Shown here piece by piece: positions 1-6,919 of a stretch of DNA of 19,751 nucleotides. Where the stretch lies: positions 1-19,751 of the forward strand of contig DGZP01000048.1 in NCBI GenBank assembly GCA_002398565.1. The letters are read 5' to 3'. The notes beneath the pieces were generated by a model that was not told the origin of the DNA, did not search any database, and saw nothing but the letters and a program-made list of their open reading frames with translations. This DNA comes from Proteiniphilum sp. UBA4977 (lineage in GTDB: Bacteria; Bacteroidota; Bacteroidia; Bacteroidales; Dysgonomonadaceae). How positions within the stretch are numbered: the first letter of the stretch is position 1; each line of letters starts with the position of its first letter. The translations under genes were made by a program, and so were the position numbers.

Positions 1-1469
1 TCCTTCAGCATGAGATACCAGGAAATGGTATAATCCACCAGGTTATCCAGATTATGGTTAATCTCATCGATCTCTTCCAGCAATCTGGCAATAATTTCAT
101 TTGCCTTATCGGCATTGAATTTGAGAATACGGGACATCTTTATTTCCATCAGCCTGATCAGATCATCACGTGTGATCTCACGGATAAATCCCGGTTTAAA
201 AGGTGTCAGTCGCCTGTCAATGTGACCCAGCGCAATATCCAAATTACCCGCATTTTCAAATTCCTTGTCCTTGTATATACGCTCTTCAATAAATATCTTT
301 TCGAGGGAAGCAAACAACAGTGCCTCCAGTTTTTCGGTTCGTTCAATTTCCAGTTCCTGTCGAAGGCTTTCTTTGGTGGTATCGACAGAAACTCGCATCA
401 CGTCGCTCACGGTGAGGAAATGTGGTTTGTTGTCGTCAATGACACAACAGTTGGGAGAGATGCTTATCTCACAATCGGTAAACGCATAGAGGGCATCAAT
501 GGTCTTGTCGGACGACACACCGGGTGCAAGCTGCACCTGAATCTCCACGTTCTGCGCGGTGATATCGTCTACTTTTCTGATTTTTATTTTTCCTTTGTCG
601 TTTGCTTTCAGGATAGAATCTACCACGCTGGCAGTCGTTCTTCCGTAAGGAATATCTTTGATAACAAGTGTTTTATTATCCAGCTTCGTGATGGTGGAAC
701 GCACCTTCACCGAGCCACCACGTTCTCCGTCGTTATATTTCTCTACATCAATATAACCGCCCGTTTGAAAGTCGGGATAGATTTTGAACGCTTTGCCTTC
801 GAGATAAGCGATGGCAGCGTCACATAACTCGTTGAAGTTATGGGGCAATATTTTGGAGGAGAGTCCCACGGCTATGCCTTCCGCGCCCTGTGCCAGGAGC
901 AGCGGGAACTTGGCAGGGAGGGTGACCGGCTCCTTGTTTCGGCCATCATAGGAAGCTTTCCATTCGGTGGTTTTGGCATTAAACAGCACTTCGAGTGCAA
1001 ATTTTGTCAGACGGGCCTCAATGTAGCGGGGTGCCGCAGCTCCGTCGCCGGTAAGGATATTTCCCCAGTTACCCTGTGTATCAATCAGCAGATCCTTTTG
1101 TCCAAGCTGTACCAGTGCGTCTCCAATTGAAGCATCGCCATGCGGATGATACTGCATGGTATTTCCGATTATGTTGGCTACCTTATTGTATCGTCCGTCA
1201 TCCATCCGTTTCATTGCATGGAGGATACGGCGTTGCACCGGTTTCAATCCATCGGAAATGTGCGGCACAGCACGTTCCAGAATTACGTAGGAAGCATAAT
1301 CCAAGAACCAGTTCTGATACATTTTGGAAAGATTGAGCATACTGTCTCCGCTCAATTTCACGGGTATTTTTGGGTTTACGCCAGATTTGTGTAGCAAATC
1401 GGTTTCCTCCTCTTCCCCCGTTTCTTTTTTTTCCGTTATTTCGTCGTCGTTAATTTGATCTGCAGACAT
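1..1469 (-). CDS. parC: DNA topoisomerase IV subunit A, N-terminal part (3' end outside window)
   Basis: This is the DNA-cleaving subunit of a type IIA topoisomerase, which with its ATPase partner ParE decatenates and relaxes DNA in the nucleoid. Read on the minus strand from the ATG at 1469, 489 codons stay open to the window edge, so over half of a roughly 870-900 residue protein is visible. The conserved breakage-reunion core is clear: LKPVQRRILHAM near residues 75-86, HPHGDASIGDAL near 108-119, and AAAPRYIEARL near 144-154, where Tyr149 should form the covalent DNA link. An acidic, low-complexity N-terminus (residues 7-25) precedes the core. The position equivalent to E. coli GyrA Ser83 is Ala113, while Asp117 matches Asp87. 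GyrA is the alternative, but the HPHGDASIG form fits the Bacteroidota ParC-type protein better. The ATG is the first in frame, with a consensus promoter about 95 bases upstream. Confidence 0.9.
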   Translation of the reverse strand, partial: MSADQINDDEITEKKETGEEEETDLLHKSGVNPKIPVKLSGDSMLNLSKMYQNWFLDYASYVILERAVPHISDGLKPVQRRILHAMKRMDDGRYNKVANIIGNTMQYHPHGDASIGDALVQLGQKDLLIDTQGNWGNILTGDGAAAPRYIEARLTKFALEVLFNAKTTEWKASYDGRNKEPVTLPAKFPLLLAQGAEGIAVGLSSKILPHNFNELCDAAIAYLEGKAFKIYPDFQTGGYIDVEKYNDGERGGSVKVRSTITKLDNKTLVIKDIPYGRTTASVVDSILKANDKGKIKIRKVDDITAQNVEIQVQLAPGVSSDKTIDALYAFTDCEISISPNCCVIDDNKPHFLTVSDVMRVSVDTTKESLRQELEIERTEKLEALLFASLEKIFIEERIYKDKEFENAGNLDIALGHIDRRLTPFKPGFIREITRDDLIRLMEIKMSRILKFNADKANEIIARLLEEIDEINHNLDNLVDYTISWYLMLK

Positions 1470-1563
1470 ACACCAGTTACTATACACATGATACGCACGC
1501 GGCTCTGAAAACCGAAGGTCGTTTCATTCCCCTAAAGGAAGTTTTGTTTTATAAAAAATTGCT

Positions 1564-1594
1564 CAAAGATAGAAAATTTGGGGGTTAATTCAAA
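1564..1594 (-). promoter_or_regulatory. Bacteroidota-type promoter for parC
   Basis: On the minus strand TTTG (1594-1591) is followed after exactly 19 bases by TATCTTTG (1571-1564). This matches the Bacteroidota primary sigma factor consensus, TTTG, 19-21 bases, TAnnTTTG, at every defined base. Transcription should start near 1557, giving a leader of about 88 bases before the ATG at 1469. A second -7-like element, TAGATTTG, lies at 1623-1616 but lacks a spaced TTTG. Confidence 0.65.
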
Positions 1595-1714
1595 AAGATT
1601 TTTTCCTGCCCGCCGCAAATCTAATGATTACCCGATCGCGGGGAAGAAAGCTACAAAATTGAGACGAATTATAGAAGTGCGATTAAAACAGATAAAAACA
1701 TATCAAAATTAAAC

Positions 1715-1722
1715 TACTTTTG
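1715..1722 (+). promoter_or_regulatory. Probable -7 element for the M48 protease gene
   Basis: TACTTTTG followed by CA fits the TAnnTTTG -7 element. No good TTTG is found 19-21 bases upstream in the A-rich sequence. Initiation near 1728 would give a leader of about 40 bases before the ATG at 1767. The rest of the 297-bp divergent spacer is AT-rich and holds nothing else I can recognise. Confidence 0.5.
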
Positions 1723-1766
1723 CAGTAAACTGTTTTAAAGTAGAAGTTTTTTTAATTATAAAATTT

Positions 1767-2681
1767 ATGAGACGAAAAAAAACGACCCTAACGGATAAAA
1801 TTTTCTTGCTGCTACTTTTAATTGCCCCGCTGCTTCCCTCGTGCGGGAGTGTTCCCTTTACTGGAAGAAGGCAGTTGCAGCTGGTATCGAACCAGGAAGT
1901 CATTGCGTTGAGCTTACAGCAGTATCAGGATTTTATTCGTACAGCTCCTCTTGAAAAGGGGACTGCCAATGCTCAAATGGTCAGCCGTGTTGGCAGCCGC
2001 ATTGCAAATGCGGTAGAAAGTTTTTATACCAACAACGGTTATGCCTCGGAACTGGAAAACTTCTCATGGGAGTTTAACCTGGTGAAGGAAAAGAGTGTAA
2101 ATGCCTTCGCCATGCCGGGGGGAAAGGTAGTTATTTATTCCGGCCTGCTTCCGGTTACCCAGACAGAAGAAGCCCTTGCCGTGGTGGTAGGCCATGAGAT
2201 TGCCCATGTGATTGCCCAGCATTCGAGCGAACGGTTGAGTCAGCAGTTGGCATTGCAATATGGCGGGGCCATTGCCGGAGGTTTACTGGGTAATTCCCAG
2301 GTCGCGCAGCAGTTGGGACAAACCGTTTTTGGCCTTGGTGCCCAGTATGGCGTAATGATGCCTTACGCACGCAAGCAGGAGTATGAAGCTGATGAAATTG
2401 GGCTAATCGTGATGGCGATGGCGGGGTATAACCCCCAGACAGCTGTCCCCTTCTGGACGAGGATGGCTCAGAGTGGAGGCGGTGCCCAAGTTCCCGAATT
2501 TCTCAGCACCCACCCCACGGATAGCAAACGTATTGCCAATATAGAAAAGATACTGCCCGATGTGATGCAGTATTACAAAGGCAGCGGCGTGCAGAATAAC
2601 ACCTCGGCACCCATTAAGACAAAGGCCGACGTGCCCGTAAAAACTGAAAAGGCCAGGACGTCGGAAGAGTGGTCTTTCTGA
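1767..2681 (+). CDS. M48 family zinc metalloprotease, lipoprotein
   Basis: This is a membrane-anchored zinc endopeptidase of family M48 (the BepA/LoiP/Oma1-like group), probably acting in the periplasm on misfolded or misassembled envelope proteins. The N-terminus has a basic stretch, a Leu-rich core and the lipobox LPSC, with lipidation expected at Cys26. The HEXXH zinc motif is HEIAH at 143-147 and the third ligand is Glu207 in YEADEIG. STHP at 247-250 is the usual M48 motif downstream of the active site. The 304-residue length suits a one-domain M48 protease without BepA's C-terminal TPR domain; the last 30 residues are polar and probably disordered. The gene is monocistronic, with its own -7 element and a strong terminator 32 bases after the stop. 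The family is sure; the substrate is not known. Confidence 0.92.
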   Translation: MRRKKTTLTDKIFLLLLLIAPLLPSCGSVPFTGRRQLQLVSNQEVIALSLQQYQDFIRTAPLEKGTANAQMVSRVGSRIANAVESFYTNNGYASELENFSWEFNLVKEKSVNAFAMPGGKVVIYSGLLPVTQTEEALAVVVGHEIAHVIAQHSSERLSQQLALQYGGAIAGGLLGNSQVAQQLGQTVFGLGAQYGVMMPYARKQEYEADEIGLIVMAMAGYNPQTAVPFWTRMAQSGGGAQVPEFLSTHPTDSKRIANIEKILPDVMQYYKGSGVQNNTSAPIKTKADVPVKTEKARTSEEWSF

Positions 2682-2713
2682 GCGGGTTGACCGTTTCATG
2701 TCTCTAACCAAGT

Positions 2714-2753
2714 AAAAGAGCGGCATTTCCTTTCGGAAGATGCCGCTCTTTTT
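2714..2753. terminator. Strong bidirectional Rho-independent terminator
   Basis: A 13-bp perfect stem (2714-2726 with 2740-2752) continues as TTCC/GGAA around a TTTC loop with one bulged G. It is flanked by a T-run on the plus strand and by TTTT on the minus strand. It lies between the convergent M48 and DUF4293 genes and should stop transcription from both sides. Confidence 0.9.
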
Positions 2754-2783
2754 AATTTGGATTCTTTATCTTCTTTTCTTTTC

Positions 2784-3239
2784 CTATTTTCGCAATCGGT
2801 TCAACGATCTGATCAGCGCCTCATCGGCACCTATGTTCCGGATGGCAAGAATGGTCAGTATAAGTGCAATCAGGGGCATAATGATACCCACGCCCACTTT
2901 CTGAAACTCCAGTGTTTCCATCGGCAGCAGTTTGTAAATGATAAAGCCGAAATAGAGGTAAAAACCAATCATCAGCAATACATTGAAGACAGACAGTCGT
3001 ATCTGCAGCATTCTCTGTTTATAGAGAAACACCGTAATCAGCGACAAGACCGAACTCACCATACCCAGCGCGAACTGGCCCCAGGTAGAGTCGTTGAGTG
3101 TCCCGTCAAGGTAGACACCCATCGCTTCGAGGGTCACTTTATCACCTTCGTAAATAAAAAATGCCAGCGGCGTTACCGATGCCACAAGCATGGCAGCAGC
3201 TGCCAGCAGCAGGAAAAGTGTCTGTATCCGTTGCAGCAT
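2784..3239 (-). CDS. DUF4293 family four-helix membrane protein
   Basis: This small integral membrane protein of 151 residues has four predicted transmembrane segments, roughly residues 5-28, 56-75, 82-103 and 116-136, and a basic C-terminal tail ending NRLRK. It matches my recollection of the Bacteroidota-restricted DUF4293 family, which has no known biochemical role. I chose the ATG at 3239, giving MLQRIQTLF, because it puts the first hydrophobic helix at the N-terminus. An in-frame start at 3389 would add 50 polar residues that overlap rpoZ and do not resemble the family. The gene begins four bases after the rpoZ stop, so translation is probably coupled, and it is the last gene before the terminator at 2714-2753. 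Assignment to the family is good; function is unknown. Confidence 0.82.
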   Translation of the reverse strand: MLQRIQTLFLLLAAAAMLVASVTPLAFFIYEGDKVTLEAMGVYLDGTLNDSTWGQFALGMVSSVLSLITVFLYKQRMLQIRLSVFNVLLMIGFYLYFGFIIYKLLPMETLEFQKVGVGIIMPLIALILTILAIRNIGADEALIRSLNRLRK

Positions 3240-3243
3240 AACC

Positions 3244-3576
3244 CTAAAAAAGTTCTTTCTCCTTCGAAGGATTACGGTAATAGATCTCTTCTTCCTTCCA
3301 TTCTTCAACGGCCAGAAGGGATGGCTTTGGGAGTTTCTCGTAGAAGCGGGATATCTCAATCTGTTCGTGATTTTCAAAGACCTCTTCAAGATTATCGCTG
3401 TATGAGGCGAACTCCTGCAGTTTTGTATCGAGGTCCTGCTTCATTTCCACTGAGAGCTGATTGGCCCGCTTGCTTATTATCCTGACCATCTCATATACAT
3501 TTCCCACGGGTTCGGCTAATTTCATTACATCCTGGGTTTCCGTGTTGGAGCTAGCGGCAATTTTTCTATAATCCAT
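3244..3576 (-). CDS. rpoZ: DNA-directed RNA polymerase subunit omega
   Basis: Omega is the small subunit that helps fold and assemble the beta-prime subunit of RNA polymerase. The 110-residue product has the conserved N-terminal stretch with NVYEMVRIISKRANQLS (about residues 26-42), corresponding to the omega/Rpb6 core. An acidic C-terminal part rich in Glu, Trp and Tyr is typical of the longer Bacteroidota omega. It sits 28 bases downstream of bamD and 4 bases upstream of the DUF4293 gene, so all three are probably cotranscribed from the promoter before bamD. The bamD-rpoZ pairing is, from memory, common in this phylum and supports the call. The ATG at 3576 is the only reasonable start. Confidence 0.85.
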   Translation of the reverse strand: MDYRKIAASSNTETQDVMKLAEPVGNVYEMVRIISKRANQLSVEMKQDLDTKLQEFASYSDNLEEVFENHEQIEISRFYEKLPKPSLLAVEEWKEEEIYYRNPSKEKELF

Positions 3577-3604
3577 TGTACTATATCAATTATTTTACAT
3601 TTAT

Positions 3605-4420
3605 TCAGGTAGCGGGAAGCACATCAATCTTTTTCTGGGCCTCCTTATAATATTCATTTGCTTCGGCAGTATATTTCCCTTCGGGAAAGCTGTTGGTGTA
3701 ATTGAAGTATTCGTCTACTACCATACGATAGCGTTCCGGCTGTGTGAGCAAAGTACTTCGTTGTGCGTACTCATAACGGGCTCTGAGGATGGTGATCTGG
3801 TAATCTTCAAGATACCGTGAATAGGGGTAACTTTTGATTGCCTCACGCGCCGTAATCACCGCCGATTCGTAATTATTCCCCATATAATTGCCCAGATCCA
3901 GGTAAAGCTGTGCGGCAAGCAACTCTTTACAGGCCAGCTTCTCCTGCAATTCGAACATGTAATTTTTGGCCTGTTCCCCTCTTTCTGTCTGAGGATATCG
4001 TTCTATATACTTTTGGAACTCGGCTATAGCCCGGTAAGTTTTGCTTTGATCCATGCGCGAATCGGGGGAATCAAGGTACAAGCCATAGGCAGAGTAGAAC
4101 AACGCCGGTTCGGCATATTCACCCTTGGGATAGGTATTGTAATAGGTAGTGAATACCTCTGTTGCAGAATAATAATCTTTTGAATTGTAGTGGCTCTGAG
4201 CCAGTAAGTACAGGGATTCCTCGGCCTGGGCAGTTCCCTTCATGAAGGTTACCAATTCTTCGAGGAGTGTAATAGACCGATTGTATTTTCCCTCTTCAAA
4301 ATATTTTTTCGCATAAGTGTATTTCAGGTCTCTGTCGGTACTTTTTAATATTTTATTGTACTCGTTACAGGAAACCAACACCGCTGCAAGCAGCAAAAAA
4401 ATGACAGATTTTATTCTCAT
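3605..4420 (-). CDS. bamD: Outer membrane protein assembly factor BamD
   Basis: BamD is an outer-membrane lipoprotein facing the periplasm that works with BamA to insert beta-barrel proteins. The 271-residue product starts with a short signal peptide and lipobox LVSC, placing the lipidated residue at Cys18. TPR-like helical repeats follow, for example residues 33-55, 67-90 and 104-140, rich in paired aromatic positions such as KYTYAKKYFEEGKYNRSITLLEEL and SLYLLAQSHYNSKDYYSA. This is the usual BamD architecture and length. The ATG at 4420 puts the signal peptide at the N-terminus. A -7 element lies 26 bases upstream, so bamD should head the bamD-rpoZ-DUF4293 unit. Nothing odd is seen. Confidence 0.9.
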   Translation of the reverse strand: MRIKSVIFLLLAAVLVSCNEYNKILKSTDRDLKYTYAKKYFEEGKYNRSITLLEELVTFMKGTAQAEESLYLLAQSHYNSKDYYSATEVFTTYYNTYPKGEYAEPALFYSAYGLYLDSPDSRMDQSKTYRAIAEFQKYIERYPQTERGEQAKNYMFELQEKLACKELLAAQLYLDLGNYMGNNYESAVITAREAIKSYPYSRYLEDYQITILRARYEYAQRSTLLTQPERYRMVVDEYFNYTNSFPEGKYTAEANEYYKEAQKKIDVLPAT

Positions 4421-4445
4421 CTCGTTACAAGTCGGTTTTAGCGTG

Positions 4446-4478
4446 CAAAGTTACAGAATCTTTCTCACATAGAGCTAA
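4446..4478 (-). promoter_or_regulatory. Probable promoter for bamD-rpoZ-DUF4293
   Basis: On the minus strand TAACTTTG (4453-4446) followed by CA fits TAnnTTTG. A near-match to the -33 element, TTAG (4478-4475), lies 21 bases upstream. The leader to the bamD ATG would be about 20 bases. It lies in the 81-base gap after the GH3 gene, suggesting that bamD is transcribed independently of GH3. Confidence 0.5.
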
Positions 4479-4501
4479 GGGATCACTCTTTTTATTCAAT
4501 T

Positions 4502-6022
4502 TTAGGATTTTGAAGCGACGAATTGCAAAATACTATTTACATATTTCCGGTCGTTCGACAGTTTCGGCACTTTATTCTGCCCTCCCGATTTTTCTTTAAA
4601 TTTCATCCATTCGTAAAACATCCCTTTTTCCATTGTTCTTATTACAGGCATACTCAGTGAGAGGTCATAAGCGCGTTTTGCTTCATAGTCGGAGTTCAGC
4701 TTTTTGAGACTCTCATCTAGCAGGGTCCGGAACAGTCCCATGTCTGCCGGTGGTGTTTCAAACTCAATTAACCATTCATGCGCGCCATTGTTGTCATCAT
4801 CGAAATAAACCGGTGCCACGGTATATTCCGTGATTTTCGCCCCGGTCTGCTGACAAGCTTCATTAATGGCTCTGTCTGCGTTGTCCACGATCAGCTCCTC
4901 TCCAAAAGCATTGATGAACTGCCGTGTGCGTCCGGTCAGTTTAAAAAGGTATGGATTGGTGCTGGTGAACTCTATGGTATCCCCGATTTTATAGCGCCAT
5001 AAGCCACCACTTGTACTGATCACAACAGCATATTGTTTACCGGCTTCCACACCACTCAGCGGAATGGTATCCGGTTGTGCCTTATTCCATTCGCCCGCGG
5101 GAATAAATTCATAGTAGACCTCGTTGTCAAGCAACAGCAGCATATCCTTTGATTCCGGAACAAACTGCACGCCAAAAAAGCCCTCTGAAGCATTGTAAGT
5201 CTCCCAGTAGCGCATTCTTTCGGAGGGAATCATTTTTTCATACTGTTCCTGAAACGGAAGAAAACTCACACCTCCGTGAAAAAAAACTTCGAGGTGGGGC
5301 CAAATGTCGGGAATAGATCTGCCTGTTTCCTGCACAATTTTTTTTAGCAGCACCATCATCCAGGAAGGTACTCCTATCATCGCCCGGATATCGTTCCCGA
5401 TGGCATAATCGGTTAATTTTTGTAATTTCTCTTCCCAATCGGAAAGCAGAGCGATGCTCTCGGGAGTCCTTCTGTTCCGGGCCGGTGCCGGCAGATTTTT
5501 CATCAGGATAGCAGAAATATCTCCGGTATAAATACCGTTGCCAATTCGGTTGACCTGTTGACTTCCGCCCATGACAAGCGTTTTCCCCAAAATGAAAGCA
5601 CTGTCGGGATAATGGATGGCGTACATTCCGAGCATGTGGTAACCAGCCTTGTAATTTCCATTAAATAACGATTCTTTGGTAACGGGTATATATTTGCTTT
5701 TGTCTTCCGTGGTGCCCGAAGACATGGCAAACCATCGCACGGGGGTATCCCAAAGCACATTCGCCTGTTTTTCTATAATGATTTTGTCGAGCCAGAGACG
5801 CAAATCTTCATATGCAATCACAGGAACAAGCCTGGAAAAGTCCGCTTCACCGGTAATCCTATCAAAATGATTTTTAGTTCCGTATCTCGTTTTTCGGCCA
5901 TGCTCAAGCAGGTAGTTCAATGTTTTTTGTTGTGTTCCCAGTGGGTCGTCCACAAATTTCTTAACAGGTCTGTAATAGGAAGTAAGTATGTTACGGGCTA
6001 TTTTTCGAATCATTCTCAGCAT
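4502..6022 (-). CDS. GH3 auxin-responsive promoter family adenylating enzyme
   Basis: GH3 proteins belong to the acyl-adenylate-forming (ANL) superfamily; plant members conjugate auxin or jasmonate to amino acids. The bacterial substrate is not known. Three nucleotide-binding motifs are visible: SSGTTEDKSKYIP at 101-113, YNASEGFFG at 276-284, and WRYKIGDT at 342-349. These are followed by GRTRQFINAFGEEL at 364-377, which begins the mobile C-terminal domain. The 506-residue length is normal for a bacterial GH3. Upstream in-frame codons to 6040 exist, but the only start there is a TTG inside a -7 promoter element. The ATG at 6022 (or the ATG at 6013) is therefore more likely. The gene lies 77 bases after crp on the same strand and probably has its own promoter. 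Family assignment is firm; the reaction catalysed is unknown. Confidence 0.87.
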   Translation of the reverse strand: MLRMIRKIARNILTSYYRPVKKFVDDPLGTQQKTLNYLLEHGRKTRYGTKNHFDRITGEADFSRLVPVIAYEDLRLWLDKIIIEKQANVLWDTPVRWFAMSSGTTEDKSKYIPVTKESLFNGNYKAGYHMLGMYAIHYPDSAFILGKTLVMGGSQQVNRIGNGIYTGDISAILMKNLPAPARNRRTPESIALLSDWEEKLQKLTDYAIGNDIRAMIGVPSWMMVLLKKIVQETGRSIPDIWPHLEVFFHGGVSFLPFQEQYEKMIPSERMRYWETYNASEGFFGVQFVPESKDMLLLLDNEVYYEFIPAGEWNKAQPDTIPLSGVEAGKQYAVVISTSGGLWRYKIGDTIEFTSTNPYLFKLTGRTRQFINAFGEELIVDNADRAINEACQQTGAKITEYTVAPVYFDDDNNGAHEWLIEFETPPADMGLFRTLLDESLKKLNSDYEAKRAYDLSLSMPVIRTMEKGMFYEWMKFKEKSGGQNKVPKLSNDRKYVNSILQFVASKS

Positions 6023-6037
6023 ATGAAAAGTATGCAG

Positions 6038-6045
6038 CAAAGGTA
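6038..6045 (-). promoter_or_regulatory. Probable -7 element for the GH3 gene
   Basis: Minus-strand TACCTTTG followed by CTGCA fits TAnnTTTG. It sits 15 bases before the ATG at 6022, implying a leader of roughly 8-12 bases. No well-spaced TTTG is seen upstream. The element overlaps the TTG that would otherwise be the furthest upstream start of GH3. Confidence 0.45.
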
Positions 6046-6099
6046 TACATGAGTTTCTGAAAACAGAAAAATAAAATCACAAATTTCGATAAAAAACCA

Positions 6100-6801
6100 T
6101 TATCCAATGCGGCTAATTTTACGGAGACGCTCCTCATCGATAATCTTTATTTTTCTCCCGTCAATAGCTATAACCCGCTCGTTTACGAAGTTCGACAAAG
6201 TTCGGATTGCATTGGAGGTGGTCATGTTCGACAGGTTTGCAAGGTCTTCGCGTGCCAGATAAATGTTTATGGTTGCTCCGTCTTCTTCCAGTCCGTAACT
6301 CTCCTTGAGAAAGATCAGCGACTCTGCCAGTCTGCCACGCACATGTTTTTGGGTGAGATTCACAATCCGCTGGTCGGCAATACCCAGGTCTACTGAAAGC
6401 ATCTGAATAAAGAACAATGCCATATCGCCGTTATTGCGAAGGAATTGTTCAATCAGTTCCATGGGGATCAGGCAAACAGTACAGGATTCAAAAGCCGAAG
6501 CGGCTGTCACATAGGGTTCACGCGCAAAATAGGCTCTATATCCGAAATACTGTACCGGGCGAATAATCCTTATGATCTGACTCCTTCCCCCTACCCCGCT
6601 CTTATAAATTTTCACCTTCCCTCTGAAGAGACACATCAGGTCCTGCGGAGTTTCATCTTCGAGATAGATCAGTTCATTTTTTTTAAAATGAACAATTCGT
6701 GCATTACTACGCAACTGGTCCCGCTCAACATCTGTCAACATCCTCCAGATATCAGGCAAAGTTGAGGACAAATCAATTACTTCTTTCTTTTTTCCGGGCA
6801 T
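6100..6801 (-). CDS. Crp/Fnr family transcriptional regulator
   Basis: This 233-residue DNA-binding regulator of the CRP/FNR superfamily has a cyclic-nucleotide-binding-like beta-roll (about 18-118, including GKVKIYKSG), a dimerisation helix (about 119-158) and a C-terminal winged helix-turn-helix. The recognition region lies in LAREDLANLSNMTTSNAIRTLSNF (182-205). Cys57, Cys107 and Cys110 are present, but there is no N-terminal cysteine cluster as in iron-sulfur FNR, and a cAMP-binding PRAT-like segment is not obvious, so the signal cannot be named. The ATG at 6801 gives a normal-length protein. Divergent from the DUF5686 gene and upstream of GH3, it may control either. A perfect dyad overlaps its predicted transcription start, suggesting autoregulation. 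Confidence 0.9.
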   Translation of the reverse strand: MPGKKKEVIDLSSTLPDIWRMLTDVERDQLRSNARIVHFKKNELIYLEDETPQDLMCLFRGKVKIYKSGVGGRSQIIRIIRPVQYFGYRAYFAREPYVTAASAFESCTVCLIPMELIEQFLRNNGDMALFFIQMLSVDLGIADQRIVNLTQKHVRGRLAESLIFLKESYGLEEDGATINIYLAREDLANLSNMTTSNAIRTLSNFVNERVIAIDGRKIKIIDEERLRKISRIG

Positions 6802-6808
6802 AGTGCTA

Positions 6809-6823
6809 TAGAACTATGTTCTA
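6809..6823. promoter_or_regulatory. Perfect 15-bp dyad at the crp-family transcription start
   Basis: TAGAAC-TAT-GTTCTA is a perfect inverted repeat with 6-bp arms and a 3-bp spacer. It lies directly downstream of the predicted -7 element of the Crp/Fnr gene and ends 8 bases before the ATG, so it covers the expected start site and leader. It could be an operator for repression by this or another regulator, or a small leader hairpin. It does not match the classical CRP (TGTGA-N6-TCACA) or FNR (TTGAT-N4-ATCAA) sites. Confidence 0.45.
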
Positions 6824-6828
6824 AAACA

Positions 6829-6862
6829 CAAATGTAGATATTATTCCCCGAAGAGTAACAAA
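6829..6862 (-). promoter_or_regulatory. Probable promoter for the Crp/Fnr gene
   Basis: Minus-strand TACATTTG (6836-6829) fits TAnnTTTG. TTTG (6862-6859) lies 22 bases upstream, one base more than the usual 19-21. The implied start near 6823 falls at the edge of the dyad at 6809-6823. Confidence 0.5.
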
Positions 6863-6902
6863 AAAGTAATATAAAAATTAATTACTACGTTTAAAAAAAA
6901 TG

Positions 6903-6910
6903 TAAGTTTG
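6903..6910 (+). promoter_or_regulatory. Probable -7 element for the DUF5686 gene
   Basis: TAAGTTTG fits TAnnTTTG and ends only nine bases before the ATG at 6920. If used, the transcript would have a leader of only a few bases. No TTTG is found at the expected distance upstream in the A/T-rich 118-bp divergent spacer. Confidence 0.4.
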
Positions 6911-6919
6911 TAGATCAGA

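Noticed and set aside
54..827. Plus-strand open frame of 257 codons opposite parC
   Set aside because: It is antisense to the conserved topoisomerase core, shows no recognisable domain and has a composition typical of a shadow frame.
2757..3485. Plus-strand open frame of 242 codons opposite DUF4293 and rpoZ
   Set aside because: It begins just after a terminator, is antisense to two well-supported genes and is Gln/His-rich without a family match.
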